The notes below the pieces were generated by a model. It was not told where the DNA came from, ran no database searches, and saw only the letters and a list, made by a program, of their open reading frames with translations. A stretch of DNA of 63,244 bases from Acidithiobacillus ferrivorans (GTDB taxonomy: Bacteria > Pseudomonadota > Gammaproteobacteria > Acidithiobacillales > Acidithiobacillaceae): assembly GCA_018853935.1 (NCBI GenBank), contig JAAOMR010000047.1:1-63244 (forward strand). Direction: 5' to 3'. Shown in pieces: positions 48,462 to 58,039 of the stretch; within the stretch, counting starts at the first letter, position 1; each line of letters opens with the position of its first letter. The translations under genes were made by a program, and so were the position numbers.

Positions 48462-48571
48462 ACCTTTTCCGGCATTCTACCTGAGCGGGCGAGCGGGGCA
48501 AACGACTGATGGCCGGGGGACAGCCATTTGGCGGGTCGGCCGCCGTCCAACCTTGCTGGTGCCTTCAGCTT

Positions 48572-49420
48572 TTACTCTAGCAACAGTCCGAGCAACCCCC
48601 CCAGGGCCACCGAGCCCGCCGCATACTGTACCGACCAGCGATCTCCTGAGAAATGGCAGGTCCGCACTTGCGCTCCGGCATTCCGCGCACCCCAGGCAAT
48701 ACAGACGGTGCCCACGGGCTTGCCAGGCACCGCGCCCCCCGGCCCCGCGATACCCGTGATGGCCGCCGCGAGATCGGCGTCGCGCAAGGCGCCCGTCAGC
48801 ATTTCCAGTGCGGTCTCCTCTGCTACGGCCCCGAGCTGCGCGAGGGTGGCTTCCTGCACCTGTAGCCATTGCACTTTCGCGGCATTGCTGTAGGTGACAA
48901 ATCCGTGCCGCAACAGCGCCGAGGAGCCAGATAAGGCGGTGATCCGGGCGGCAAGGCCGCCGCCCGTGCAAGACTCCGCCAAGGCGAGTCGGGGACCCTG
49001 CGCACCGGCCTGCTGGAGCAGACACCATTCCGGCGGGGCCATTTGCAACGGCAAGGCGGCAGTTGTCCCCGATTCGACCCAGTACTCGCCCGGCAAAATC
49101 TCCGGTTCAGGGCCACGATCGTTGAACAGACTCCAAGGTGTCGGGCAAGCCGGCAAAGACGCGCGTGCCCAATCCCGCAACCCGCCCCAGTCACCGGCAG
49201 ACAGATGGGTGCAAGATGCTGATTTTATCCAGTCTGCAGCGTTCGCAAACTCGCCAATGGCCAAAGCCATGCCGGAACAAATGGGCAGTGTGGCGACGAG
49301 CCCTACCCGGACATCCACACCGGCACGCCTGGCCCAGACCGCGATACGCTGGGCATCCGGCAACGCGGCAGGACGCATGGGCAGAAATATCTGCAAGGAT
49401 TCCGTAGGGGTATCCGTCAT
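48572..49420 (-). CDS. CinA/PncC amidase domain fused to an unknown N-terminal domain
   Basis: 282 residues from the ATG at 49420, overlapping the pgpA stop (ATGA). The C-terminal half (about 133-282) is a complete CinA C-terminal / PncC (nicotinamide mononucleotide deamidase) domain: LALAESCTGGGLAARIT, HGFVTYSNAAKVQWL, ETALEMLTGAL and AAITGIAGPGGAVPGKPVGTV. The N-terminal 130 residues are not the usual CinA MoaB-like domain and I do not recognise them; they contain several tryptophans and a TLPICSGMALAIGEFA segment. The pgpA-cinA order is common, the fusion is not. Confidence 0.85.
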   Translation of the reverse strand: MTDTPTESLQIFLPMRPAALPDAQRIAVWARRAGVDVRVGLVATLPICSGMALAIGEFANAADWIKSASCTHLSAGDWGGLRDWARASLPACPTPWSLFNDRGPEPEILPGEYWVESGTTAALPLQMAPPEWCLLQQAGAQGPRLALAESCTGGGLAARITALSGSSALLRHGFVTYSNAAKVQWLQVQEATLAQLGAVAEETALEMLTGALRDADLAAAITGIAGPGGAVPGKPVGTVCIAWGARNAGAQVRTCHFSGDRWSVQYAAGSVALGGLLGLLLE

Positions 49421-49911
49421 AACCAGCCCGCCCACAGAATCAGTCGTAAAATAATCAGTGCCGGGATCGCCGCAGCGATATCATCGAGCATAATGCCGGT
49501 GCCGCCATGAACATGTTTGTCCAACCAGGAAATCGGCCAGGGTTTGAGCATGTCAAAAAAGCGGAAGAGCAGGAACCCGGCGAGCAATGTCCACCAGCCG
49601 AAAGGCACCAGCCAGAGGGTGAGCAGCAGACCTACCCATTCGTCCCAGACAATCGCCGGGGGATCCAGGGCCCGTTTGCCGCTACCGCCATTTTGCATCT
49701 CCCTCGCCGTAACTCCGCAGAGCCATGGGCCTACGGCGATCATCCCCAGTAGAGCGAGCGTGTAAACCACATGATTTTGCAGCACGAAGGCCAACAGTAG
49801 ATAGAGGGGGATCGCCGCGATAGTGCCCATAGTCCCCGGAAGCACCGGCGACAGACCGCTGCCGCCGCCGAATGCCAGCCAGTGATACCACGGTCTAGAG
49901 TGCATGGACAT
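49417..49911 (-). CDS. pgpA: Phosphatidylglycerophosphatase A
   Basis: 164 residues with hydrophobic segments around residues 30-48, 50-68, 95-115 and 148-162. Family motifs GSGLSPVLPGTMGT, VWDEWVGLLLTL and KPWPISWLD...GGTGIMLDDIAAA are complete, with the metal-binding acidic residues in the second and third. It dephosphorylates phosphatidylglycerophosphate in the inner membrane. It overlaps thiL by 17 bases at its start and the cinA-like gene by 4 at its end. Confidence 0.96.
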   Translation of the reverse strand: MSMHSRPWYHWLAFGGGSGLSPVLPGTMGTIAAIPLYLLLAFVLQNHVVYTLALLGMIAVGPWLCGVTAREMQNGGSGKRALDPPAIVWDEWVGLLLTLWLVPFGWWTLLAGFLLFRFFDMLKPWPISWLDKHVHGGTGIMLDDIAAAIPALIILRLILWAGWL

Positions 49912-50917
49912 GCCCCCAGGAGGAAGGCAACGACAATGACTGATCCCGCCAGGTCAGGGTTACCGCAACTTGCCCATTGGGATTCGGGGACAGGATGCTG
50001 CCCACTGCGGTCAAACGCAGAGACAGGGCAGCGGCTACCCGTTGTAACGCCGCAGAAAGTGTAGCAGGAGCACAAAGAATGAGTTCATAATCATCGCCGC
50101 CGGTCAGCGGCCAACGTTGCCAGCGTTCCGGATCCTCACCGGCTAAATCCATCAGTTCCCGGCTGAGCGGCAGTGCATCCAGGGCAATCTGCGCATGGAC
50201 ACCCGATGCTTCCAAAATATGGCTGAGATCGGCCAGAAAGCCGTCGGAGCAATCCATAGCGCAACACACGCCGCATGCTGCAGCCGCTTCACCAAATTCG
50301 AGGCGAGGCGTGGGCCGCAGACGCCGTGCTTCCAGTGCTTCCCGCTGGGCTACTGAACAGGGGAAACTTTGCCCCTCCTGACCACGCTCCACCAAAGCAA
50401 AATCCAGAGCTGCGGCAGCATCTCCGAGACTGCCAGTGACCCAGACCATGTCTCCGGGCTGAGCTGTATCACGACGCATAACACATTGATCTACCAGCCC
50501 CAATGCGGTTATGGAGAGCGTCAGAGGTCCATCCGTAGATACCGTATCTCCCCCTGCCAGGGTAACGCCATACCGCTCGGCGAGCGCACTCCACCCCGCC
50601 ATAAAGTCTTCCATCCACGCCCCATAGCCCGCTGCGCGCAGCGGCAGGGCCAGGCTGAGCAAACACCAGCGCGCTTCCGCACCCATGGCGGCGAGATCAC
50701 TCAGATTGACGGCCAGCGCTTTCCAGGCCAGGTCATAGGGACGGACATCGGGAAAGAAATGGCGGTCGCCAACCAGCGTATCCATCGTCGCCACCAGTTG
50801 CCGACCCGCGGGGTCCAGCCAGGCGGCGTCGTCGCCGATACCGAGCCGCACACCCTTGCCCGCCTTACCGAGACGACTCCGTAACTGTTCTATGAGCGCA
50901 AACTCTCCGCCCGCCAT
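49895..50917 (-). CDS. thiL: Thiamine-monophosphate kinase
   Basis: 340 residues from the ATG at 50917, after GGAG; a GTG two codons upstream is too close to that site. PurM-like ATPase: GIGDDAAWL (about 26-34), VATMDTLVGDRHF (about 45-57), LAGGDTVSTDGP (about 118-129), CAMDCSDGFLADL (about 220) and LTGGDDYELI (about 265). It phosphorylates thiamine monophosphate to the active TPP, which also feeds the riboswitch before thiC at 18.6 kb. Convergently unrelated; divergent from gluQ. Confidence 0.96.
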   Translation of the reverse strand: MAGGEFALIEQLRSRLGKAGKGVRLGIGDDAAWLDPAGRQLVATMDTLVGDRHFFPDVRPYDLAWKALAVNLSDLAAMGAEARWCLLSLALPLRAAGYGAWMEDFMAGWSALAERYGVTLAGGDTVSTDGPLTLSITALGLVDQCVMRRDTAQPGDMVWVTGSLGDAAAALDFALVERGQEGQSFPCSVAQREALEARRLRPTPRLEFGEAAAACGVCCAMDCSDGFLADLSHILEASGVHAQIALDALPLSRELMDLAGEDPERWQRWPLTGGDDYELILCAPATLSAALQRVAAALSLRLTAVGSILSPNPNGQVAVTLTWRDQSLSLPSSWGHVHAL

Positions 50918-50978
50918 GTTCACTCCGTTTTTGCCGATGCTCGCGCTACTATAGCAAGGACATCACCTGAAGGAAGCC

Positions 50979-51854
50979 ATGCCCAGCACCCCCACTGTCA
51001 CCGGACGCTTTGCGCCCTCCCCCAGCGGCCCACTCCATGCGGGATCACTCATTGCCGCCATTGGCAGCTATCTCAGTGCCCGCAGCCAGGGCGGACGCTG
51101 GCTGTTGCGCCTGGAGGATGTGGATGAGGGCCGCGTGCGTCCCGGTGCCGCCGACACCATTCTCCGGCAACTGAAGGCTCTGGCCCTGGACTGGGACGGA
51201 CCGGTGCAGACGCAAGCCGCCCGCAAGAACGTCTATCAAGATGCGCTGGAGGCTTTGCAAGCACAGGACGCCGCCTACCCCTGTGCCTGTACCCGTCAGG
51301 AGATCCGCGGCTTCGGTGCGCGTTATCCGGGTGTCTGCCGGGCGGGTCTGGCACCCGGACGGCAGACCCGCTCCTGGCGCCTGCGGGTGCCGGATATCCT
51401 TAACCCCTGGGAGGACCGCTTTCACGGCTGGCAGTACACCCCTGCACTCCAGGGCGATCCCATCCTGCTGCGTGCGGACGGTTACTTTGCCTATATGCTG
51501 GCCTGTGCGGTGGACGACGGTGAGCAAGGCGTCAGCGAAGTGATCCGTGGCGCTGATCTGCTCGCACTTACCGGGGTACAGCGTCACCTGCAAAGCGCGC
51601 TGGGTCTGCCGCATCCGCAATATGGACATCTGCCACTGCTTTTTAATGCCGCGGGTCATAAGCTCTCAAAAAGTGCCGACAGTCCCGCATGGGCTGACGA
51701 CCCTAGTCAGGCTTGGGAAAAAACGTTGCATCTCTTGGGTTGGATTACGCCTCCTGACCTTCACGGTGCCGACGCAGCGCTGTGGCGTGACTGGGCGTTG
51801 ACACAGATGACTGAAGAAAAGCTTCTTTATCGCATGACTGCCGCTGGCCTGTAG
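50979..51854 (+). CDS. gluQ: Glutamyl-Q tRNA(Asp) synthetase
   Basis: 291 residues from an ATG after GAAGGAAG. Catalytic-core motifs of the truncated GluRS paralogue: GRFAPSPSGPLHAGSL (HIGH-like, residues 9-24), zinc-binding CACTRQE and YPGVCR (about 103-126), and HKLSKSA (KMSKS-like, about 227). No anticodon-binding domain, as expected. It attaches glutamate to queuosine of tRNA-Asp. Usually adjacent to dksA; that gene is not in this window. Confidence 0.95.
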   Translation: MPSTPTVTGRFAPSPSGPLHAGSLIAAIGSYLSARSQGGRWLLRLEDVDEGRVRPGAADTILRQLKALALDWDGPVQTQAARKNVYQDALEALQAQDAAYPCACTRQEIRGFGARYPGVCRAGLAPGRQTRSWRLRVPDILNPWEDRFHGWQYTPALQGDPILLRADGYFAYMLACAVDDGEQGVSEVIRGADLLALTGVQRHLQSALGLPHPQYGHLPLLFNAAGHKLSKSADSPAWADDPSQAWEKTLHLLGWITPPDLHGADAALWRDWALTQMTEEKLLYRMTAAGL

Positions 51855-51869
51855 CGCAGCGTAGCGCTA
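51852..51869. repeat. Inverted repeat at the gluQ stop
   Basis: TAGCGC-AGCGTA-GCGCTA: perfect 6-base arms with a 6-base loop, beginning at the gluQ stop codon. A hairpin is possible but no T-run follows, so it is not a normal rho-independent terminator. Confidence 0.3.
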
Positions 51870-51880
51870 AGCTACCCTAG

Positions 51881-52579
51881 ATGGATCTACCCCCACTAAC
51901 CTCCGCCACTCTGCTCCGTCGCTACAAACGCTTCTTGGCCGATTGCCAATTGGCCAGCGGCAAGATACTCACTGTACATTGCCCCAACTCCGGGAGCATG
52001 CGCAGTTGTGCCGAACCCGGTCAGCCCATTCTGATTTCTCTTAGCGACAACCCCAAACGCAAATTGGCCTGGACCTGGGAGCTCTACTGGAGCGACGCCA
52101 GTTGGGTCTGCGTCAACACCCAGCGCCCCAACGCGGTGGTCGCCGAAGCCCTCGCGGCGGGTAAGATACCCATCCTGCAACATTACACGCAATTACGCCG
52201 GGAGGTGCCTTATGGCAGCCATGAGCGCGTCGATATCCTGCTCAGCGCCGAGGGCCAACCACCCTGCTACGTAGAGGTAAAATCCTGCACACTGCTGGAG
52301 GACGACCGCGTCATCCGCTTTCCAGATGCGGTCAGCAGCCGTGCCCTGCGCCATCTGAACGCCTTGACCGAGGTGGTCCATAACGGCGGGCGAGCGGTGA
52401 TGTTTTTCCTGATCGGGCGGGAAGATGGTCAGGGTTTTGCCCCTGCAGACGCCATCCATCCAGCCTATGGAAAGGCCTTGCGCCAGGCGCACGCCGACGG
52501 TGTGGAAATTCTGGCCTACCGGACCCGCGTCAGTCCTGATAAAATAACCGTAAGCGCGGCGGAAACGCTTCTCTTTTAG
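51881..52579 (+). CDS. sfsA: SfsA family protein
   Basis: 232 residues, normal for SfsA (sugar fermentation stimulation protein). The signature TVHCPNSGSMRSC (about 30-42), SDNPKRKLAWTWEL, and DILLS...CYVEVKSCTLLEDD (nuclease-like acidic and lysine residues, about 115-145), and FPDAVSSRALRHL are present. The family has an OB fold and a nuclease-like domain; the precise role is not established. It starts 26 bases after gluQ and is followed by map, suggesting one operon. Confidence 0.95.
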   Translation: MDLPPLTSATLLRRYKRFLADCQLASGKILTVHCPNSGSMRSCAEPGQPILISLSDNPKRKLAWTWELYWSDASWVCVNTQRPNAVVAEALAAGKIPILQHYTQLRREVPYGSHERVDILLSAEGQPPCYVEVKSCTLLEDDRVIRFPDAVSSRALRHLNALTEVVHNGGRAVMFFLIGREDGQGFAPADAIHPAYGKALRQAHADGVEILAYRTRVSPDKITVSAAETLLF

Positions 52580-52597
52580 CCGCTTCAGGAGGACCGC

Positions 52598-53407
52598 ATG
52601 TTACAACGTAGCAAAAAATCACCCCAAGGCAGCATCAAAACTCTGGAAGAAGTCGAGAAAATGCGGGTCGCCGGCCGGCTCACCGCCATGGTACTGAAGA
52701 TGATCGGCCCCCATGTCAAAGCCGGTATCACTACCGGCGAACTGGATCGCATCTGTCACGATTACATCGTCAATGATTTGCAGGGCATTCCGGCACCACT
52801 CAACTATCAGCCCAGCCCGGAATATCCACCCTTCCCCAAGTCCGTCTGCATCTCCCTCAACCATGTGATTTGTCACGGCATCCCTGGTGACCGCGTTATC
52901 CGGGATGGCGACATGCTGAACATTGACGTCACCGTCATCAAAGATGGTTATCATGGCGACAGCAGCAAAATGTTCACCGTCGGCGAGGTGCCCTTGCGGT
53001 CGCGGCGGGTGATGGAAGTCGCTCATGAAGCCATGGTACGCGGCATTCAGCAGGTGCGGCCCGGCGCGACCCTGGGCGATGTCGGCCATGCCATTCAGGT
53101 CTACGCTGAGGCACAGCATTGCTCCATTGTGCGGGAGTTCTGTGGGCACGGGATTGGCCGCGTTTTCCACGACGAGCCGCAGGTATTGCACTATGGCAAT
53201 CCCGGCGAAGGCATTGAACTGATAGCGGGTATGACCTTCACCATCGAGCCCATGGTCAATGCCGGCAAACGCCATATCAAGGCCCTGCCCGACGGCTGGA
53301 CCATCGTCACCAAGGATCACAGTGCCTCCGCCCAGTGGGAGCACACTATTCTGGTCACCGACGATGGCTACGAAATACTGACCCAACTACCCGGCGACCC
53401 CATCTAG
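52598..53407 (+). CDS. map: Type I methionine aminopeptidase
   Basis: 269 residues after a strong ribosome site (AGGAGG). All five metal ligands and the catalytic histidine are visible: NHVICHGIPG (about 88-97), NIDVTVIKDGYHGDSS (two aspartates), CGHGIGRVFHD (about 183), FTIEPMV (about 216) and QWEHTI (about 248). It removes the initiator methionine of nascent proteins. The glnD start lies 2 bases after its stop. Confidence 0.98.
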   Translation: MLQRSKKSPQGSIKTLEEVEKMRVAGRLTAMVLKMIGPHVKAGITTGELDRICHDYIVNDLQGIPAPLNYQPSPEYPPFPKSVCISLNHVICHGIPGDRVIRDGDMLNIDVTVIKDGYHGDSSKMFTVGEVPLRSRRVMEVAHEAMVRGIQQVRPGATLGDVGHAIQVYAEAQHCSIVREFCGHGIGRVFHDEPQVLHYGNPGEGIELIAGMTFTIEPMVNAGKRHIKALPDGWTIVTKDHSASAQWEHTILVTDDGYEILTQLPGDPI

Positions 53408-53409
53408 GA

Positions 53410-56001
53410 ATGGCGAAGCGCGTCGCGCAAGCCTGGACGCCCGTACCCCATGCGGCCTTGCGCGAGGGTCAGGGCTTGCTGCAAGCCGCCTTTTCGCCAC
53501 AGCAGAGCAGCAGCACCTTGCTCCGCCAGCACTGTCGCCTGGTGGACAACACCTTGTGCACGCTCTGGCAGACACCATTGGGCACAGACATCTCAACCGC
53601 TGCACAGCTCACCCTGGTGGCCGTAGGCGGGTACGGGCGTGGCACGCTTTTCCCCGGCTCTGATATTGACCTCTTGATCCTGACCCCCAGCGTCCTGACC
53701 AGGATACAAAAAGGCTTCATCGAAGGCTTCCTGACCAGTCTCTGGGATCTGCAAATGCAGGTGGGACACAGTGTCCGCAGCGTGGACGAATGCTTACAGG
53801 AGGCACGTCAGGATCTGGGTATCGCTACCACCCTGCTGGAATCCCGCTATCTCGCGGGATCACATCCCTTGCTGCAGGATCTGAATCGCGCCTTGCAGGA
53901 TAATCCCCCCTGGTCCCCGCCGTTGTTTTTCGCCGCCAAGCTGGCGGAGCAGGAAAATCGCCACGCCCGGTGCAGCGATACCGCCTTTCATCTCGAACCC
54001 AACGTCAAGGAAGGCCCCGGCGCGCTGCGCGATATCCATCACCTGCAATGGCTCGCGGCCAGTGTTTTTGGGGAGGGCAGTCTGCGTCGTCTGCGCGATG
54101 AGGACATCATTACCGGCGAGGAATACCGCCAACTCCTGCGCGCCCAGGCCCTGCTCTCCCGCCTGCGGATCGCCCTGCACTATGCCACCGGACGCCACGA
54201 AGACCGTCTGCGCCTCGACTTGCAGGTGCCGCTGGCGCGGCAATTGGGTTACACCGACCGCCCTGGACGCAGCGCCGTCGAACAGTTGATGCAAAAGCTC
54301 TACCGCGCCTTCGCCGACATCCTGCGCGTCTCTGCCATTGCCCAGGAGAATATCGCGCAGCAACTGGCCACCCGCAAGGCAATGCCAGCGGACACCGACC
54401 AGCACGTCGCCCTGCCCACGCTGCACCGCGATGATCCGCAATTGCTCCAACACGTTCTGAGCCTGTTCCGCAGCCTGGCGGAAGACTTCCGGCGGCGCAC
54501 CCTCGATGCCCAGACCCAGCGCCAGCTTTACGGGTTACGGAGCGCTATTCACCCGCGTGACCTTGATCGTGATCCCATTGCGCGGAGTGAATTTCTCGCC
54601 ATTCTCGCCCAACCAGAGGGCGCCTATCGCAGCCTTAACATGATGCAGCAATGTGGCATTCTGGCGCGAATACTCCCCGCTTTCGGACACATTACCGGAC
54701 GTATCCAGCACGACCTTTTCCACGTTTATACCGTTGATCAGCATACCCTCTTTCTGCTCCGCAACCTCGGTCAGATGTGGACCAGCGAGGCGCCACAGAT
54801 GCCCATTGCCAACGCCGCCCGAAAACAGGTCGAAAAACCGGAATTACTGGTGCTGGCCGGCCTCTTCCACGATATCGGCAAAGGCCGCGGTGGCGATCAC
54901 TCCAAAATCGGCGCGCAGGAAGCCCGACGCTTTGCCCGGCGTTTGCAGTTGTCGTCCTGCGATACAGAACTGATCGTCTGGCTGGTGGAACAACATCTGC
55001 AAATGTCCAGCGTCTCCCAGCGGCGTGACCTCGAAGATCCGCAGGTCATCCGCGATTTTGCCCATCTGGTCCAGGATGAACGGCATCTTGCCTATCTTCT
55101 GCTCCTCACCGTCGCCGATATGCGTGCTACCAATCCGGAACTCTGGAATGACTGGAAGGGACTACTGCTCAGCACGCTGTACCGGGCGACGGCCAGCGAA
55201 CTCCGGCGGGAAGATCGTCAGATACAGGATCTTCCACAAATCGTCGCCGACAAACAGCGCGCCGTTTTAGAGGGAATCGCCAGTATGGACCAGTTGCGGG
55301 CACGCGCCCTCTGGCAACATCTTTCTGGCCCTTATTTCCTGCGTTACAGCGCGGACGAACTGCTCTGGCATTGCCGGGAAATACTGGCATACCAGGGCTG
55401 CAAAACCCTCGTCGCCGTACGGCCCCATGCGCCCGAGGGCAGCGAAATTCTGCTTTATGGTTTGGACCGTCCGGGGCTTTTTCAGCAGATTACCGGTGCG
55501 CTGGATCGGCAGTCCTTGAACATTATCGATGCCCGAATCGATACCAGCGAGGATGGGCGCGCTCTCGATACTTTTCTGGTCATCGACAACAGCCACGCTT
55601 TCGCCCACAGCGACCAGGCCCACACGGACCTCGCTGCCGAGCTGCGCGCGGTCATCGAAGGCGAGACCGCCAGCAAACCCCGCTTTGGATTACGTCATCG
55701 CGACCCACGTCATCGTTTTTTTGCCCATGTTCCCGCCGAAATCCGGGTAGACAACCGCGCCCTACCCCGCTACACCCTGCTGGAGGTGCGTGCCGCTGAT
55801 CATCTGGGTCTGCTCTATCAGGTGGGTGAGGCACTACGCGCCTTACAACTCAATATCCACGGCGCCAAAGTCTCCACTTTTGGTGAACGGGTGGAAGATA
55901 CCTTTTTCATCCTCAACGAGTGTGGGCACAAACTGACGGACGCACAGGCCAAAGCGCTGACTCAAACCCTGGGCAACATTCTGAACGGCAAGGCCGCATA
56001 G
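53410..56001 (+). CDS. glnD: [Protein-PII] uridylyltransferase / uridylyl-removing enzyme
   Basis: 863 residues from the ATG at 53410, 2 bases after map. Domains in order: nucleotidyltransferase (about 65-200, VGGYGRGTLFPGSDIDLLIL), a helical domain, HD domain (about 480-560, LFHDIGKGRGGDHS) and two ACT domains (about 690-770 and 795-863). It uridylylates PII when glutamine is low and removes the groups when it is high, so it is a main nitrogen sensor. All domains appear complete. Confidence 0.97.
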   Translation: MAKRVAQAWTPVPHAALREGQGLLQAAFSPQQSSSTLLRQHCRLVDNTLCTLWQTPLGTDISTAAQLTLVAVGGYGRGTLFPGSDIDLLILTPSVLTRIQKGFIEGFLTSLWDLQMQVGHSVRSVDECLQEARQDLGIATTLLESRYLAGSHPLLQDLNRALQDNPPWSPPLFFAAKLAEQENRHARCSDTAFHLEPNVKEGPGALRDIHHLQWLAASVFGEGSLRRLRDEDIITGEEYRQLLRAQALLSRLRIALHYATGRHEDRLRLDLQVPLARQLGYTDRPGRSAVEQLMQKLYRAFADILRVSAIAQENIAQQLATRKAMPADTDQHVALPTLHRDDPQLLQHVLSLFRSLAEDFRRRTLDAQTQRQLYGLRSAIHPRDLDRDPIARSEFLAILAQPEGAYRSLNMMQQCGILARILPAFGHITGRIQHDLFHVYTVDQHTLFLLRNLGQMWTSEAPQMPIANAARKQVEKPELLVLAGLFHDIGKGRGGDHSKIGAQEARRFARRLQLSSCDTELIVWLVEQHLQMSSVSQRRDLEDPQVIRDFAHLVQDERHLAYLLLLTVADMRATNPELWNDWKGLLLSTLYRATASELRREDRQIQDLPQIVADKQRAVLEGIASMDQLRARALWQHLSGPYFLRYSADELLWHCREILAYQGCKTLVAVRPHAPEGSEILLYGLDRPGLFQQITGALDRQSLNIIDARIDTSEDGRALDTFLVIDNSHAFAHSDQAHTDLAAELRAVIEGETASKPRFGLRHRDPRHRFFAHVPAEIRVDNRALPRYTLLEVRAADHLGLLYQVGEALRALQLNIHGAKVSTFGERVEDTFFILNECGHKLTDAQAKALTQTLGNILNGKAA

Positions 56002-56071
56002 ACGATGCAGCTTGGTCAGGCACGCTCTCATTCCCAGCACATCCGCCCTTTCTCCAGACAGGCTCAAAACC

Positions 56072-56740
56072 ATGTGGTCATTCCTTCTTCCTGATGCCCG
56101 GCGGCGCCGCGACCGCGCCCTGGCCCTCGCTGGCGTCCTGCGCAGTGCCCAGCTGGTGCAGAACATTGCGCGCAATGGTACGCAGCCTGGAGAACTGCTG
56201 CAGACCTGTATTCAGAGCATTCTCGCTCTGGAGTGCCAGGACAGCCTGCGTGCCTTGGGCGATATCGACAGCCTGCGTCAGCCCCTGGCCCTGCTCTGCC
56301 CCCTGCTACAACGCGGCCCCAGCAACACCCGAGAGGCCGAACTACTACGTTACAGCATGGCGTTAGCCACCCTTGGCAAACGTCTGCTTACAAATTCGTC
56401 CGCTACCCAACGCGTCCAGGAAGGCATCGAACAGGCACAGCGCCAGGTCGTCCACTTTAGCGATCCGACACAGCGCAGCATCATTGCCGGACTCGCTCAA
56501 ACTTACACCGAGGCCATCGGTACCCTGCGCCCGCGCATCATTGTCAGCGGTGAAAGCCGCTTTCTGAGCGATCCTGACGATGCCGCACGCATCCGCACCC
56601 TCCTGCTCAGCGGCATTCGTGCGGCGGTCTTGTGGCGCCAGGCGGGCGGTCACCTGCCCGGCACCATCCTGGAACGACGCGGACTCTGCCAGGAAGCAGA
56701 AGAGCTGCTAGCCATCCATCCACAGCACAGCACTTTTTAA
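56072..56740 (+). CDS. hflD: High frequency lysogenization protein HflD homolog
   Basis: 222 residues from the ATG at 56072. All-helical, with ALALAGVLRSAQLVQNIARNG at the N-terminus and IRTLLLSGIRAAVLWRQAGG near the C-terminus, the standard HflD pattern. In E. coli it binds lambda CII and sits next to mnmA; here it follows glnD, and the normal role is not clear. It is peripheral to the membrane in known cases. Confidence 0.88.
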   Translation: MWSFLLPDARRRRDRALALAGVLRSAQLVQNIARNGTQPGELLQTCIQSILALECQDSLRALGDIDSLRQPLALLCPLLQRGPSNTREAELLRYSMALATLGKRLLTNSSATQRVQEGIEQAQRQVVHFSDPTQRSIIAGLAQTYTEAIGTLRPRIIVSGESRFLSDPDDAARIRTLLLSGIRAAVLWRQAGGHLPGTILERRGLCQEAEELLAIHPQHSTF

Positions 56741-57019
56741 CCCCCTCCCGCATCGCCCACAGGTGTCTAGATGCGCGCCACACCCGCGAACCGACCGCAT
56801 TTTCGAAGCGCTGAGAAGGGCCGAGGATCGGAGCCCGGCTGTCGGGGCAGACTTGCATTCTCACAGCCATTCGTTTCCATGGGAAACTCCCAGCCCCATA
56901 CCGGAGGGGTAATCATTCCATCACTACCTGCGCTTCGTCCAGGTCAAAAAGCCCTGGATCAAACGCCGCTCCCAGATACTCCCGCAGAGGCTCTACTCAT
57001 TATTGCCGGAGCAGTCAGC

Positions 57020-58039
57020 TCAGTGCACAGCCTTGTCGCGTTTGGTGGACATTTCGTGGGTCCCAAACATCATTCCGGAGATGCCGCCTACCCGCAACGC
57101 ATCAAAGAGTTTTTCCAGTATTTCCGCGCGCGTTTCACCCAGGGATCGCCATGATATCCGCAATGCGCCAAAATGCTGCTGTGCGTCGTATAACTCCAGA
57201 GTCATATCTTCCAATATGCCGTCTGTGAGTTTTGCCAGGATGTGCTGTGGTTTCTGCGAAAAAATTACCGCATTCTGGATAAATTCCACCAGCACCAGTT
57301 CTTGGTACTCCTGAGCACCCTCACGGACGGCAAAGACAAAGCGGCCCGGAATGCCTAACGCATTGCATCTGGTCTCCAGCCACAGCGCTTCCTGATCGAC
57401 ATGCTCGGACCATTTCCCGTACCGCTCCAGATACTCTCCTACATCCAGTTGCCAGGCCAGGCAAGGCCCTGGAAGTTGTGCAGGATAGGTGATGGTACCT
57501 ATAAAGCAGATATAGGACGGTACGCTTTGCGGCGTCGGCGGGTTGCTCAGCATTTCCGCTACCAGGCGGTGGTCCATGCCCATCTGACGGTGCAAGCGAA
57601 AAATGTCCACCGGATCCATATTCAGTAAACATCCGCCATCGACGGGGAGCGGATAAAAAGTGACGGTCGCACGCTCGCAGACAAGGCCGTAGCGGACTAG
57701 CGCTGCGGCGACCAGATCGGCAGAAAATCCGGCAATTTGGTCCGGCTCCAGAATGGGAATAGCAAAGAGGGTGGTCACTTCACCGGTCTCCGTCAGGAAC
57801 ATCTCCGCGCGCTCTTTGGCGAACTCCCAGAAATCCGCCGCTGCTTCCATATCCTGTTCGAGCAGTTCATCGGATACTGCCTGGAGGGTTTCGTCATCCT
57901 CATCTAGCAGAAGCGCATCTATCGCATCACCCAGTGCCGATAGCAGGGCGTGATCGCCGTCAATAAAGCAGCGGGCGGCCAAACGCGTCAGAGCACTGGC
58001 TGTCGGTGAGATGGTATTGCTGGTATTAGTACGTGACAC
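57020..58039 (-). CDS. Hypothetical protein, 339 residues
   Basis: I do not recognise the family. Soluble, acidic, without signal peptide. The first 70 residues are helical with an acidic patch (DALLLDEDDETLQ, ELLEQDMEAAADFWEF); the rest is mixed alpha/beta with segments such as FAIPILEPDQIAG, ATVTFYPLPVDGG and GRFVFAVREGAQEYQ that resemble repeated beta-sheet cores. Length and even codon use support a real gene. It stands alone, with 279 bases to hflD and 361 bases upstream to the CtaG-like gene. A distant relation to DUF2863 is conceivable, not shown. Confidence 0.7.
   Translation of the reverse strand: MSRTNTSNTISPTASALTRLAARCFIDGDHALLSALGDAIDALLLDEDDETLQAVSDELLEQDMEAAADFWEFAKERAEMFLTETGEVTTLFAIPILEPDQIAGFSADLVAAALVRYGLVCERATVTFYPLPVDGGCLLNMDPVDIFRLHRQMGMDHRLVAEMLSNPPTPQSVPSYICFIGTITYPAQLPGPCLAWQLDVGEYLERYGKWSEHVDQEALWLETRCNALGIPGRFVFAVREGAQEYQELVLVEFIQNAVIFSQKPQHILAKLTDGILEDMTLELYDAQQHFGALRISWRSLGETRAEILEKLFDALRVGGISGMMFGTHEMSTKRDKAVH

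Noticed and set aside
56771-57154. 127-codon plus-strand frame after hflD
   Set aside because: Low-complexity sequence overlapping the 3' end of a supported minus-strand gene.
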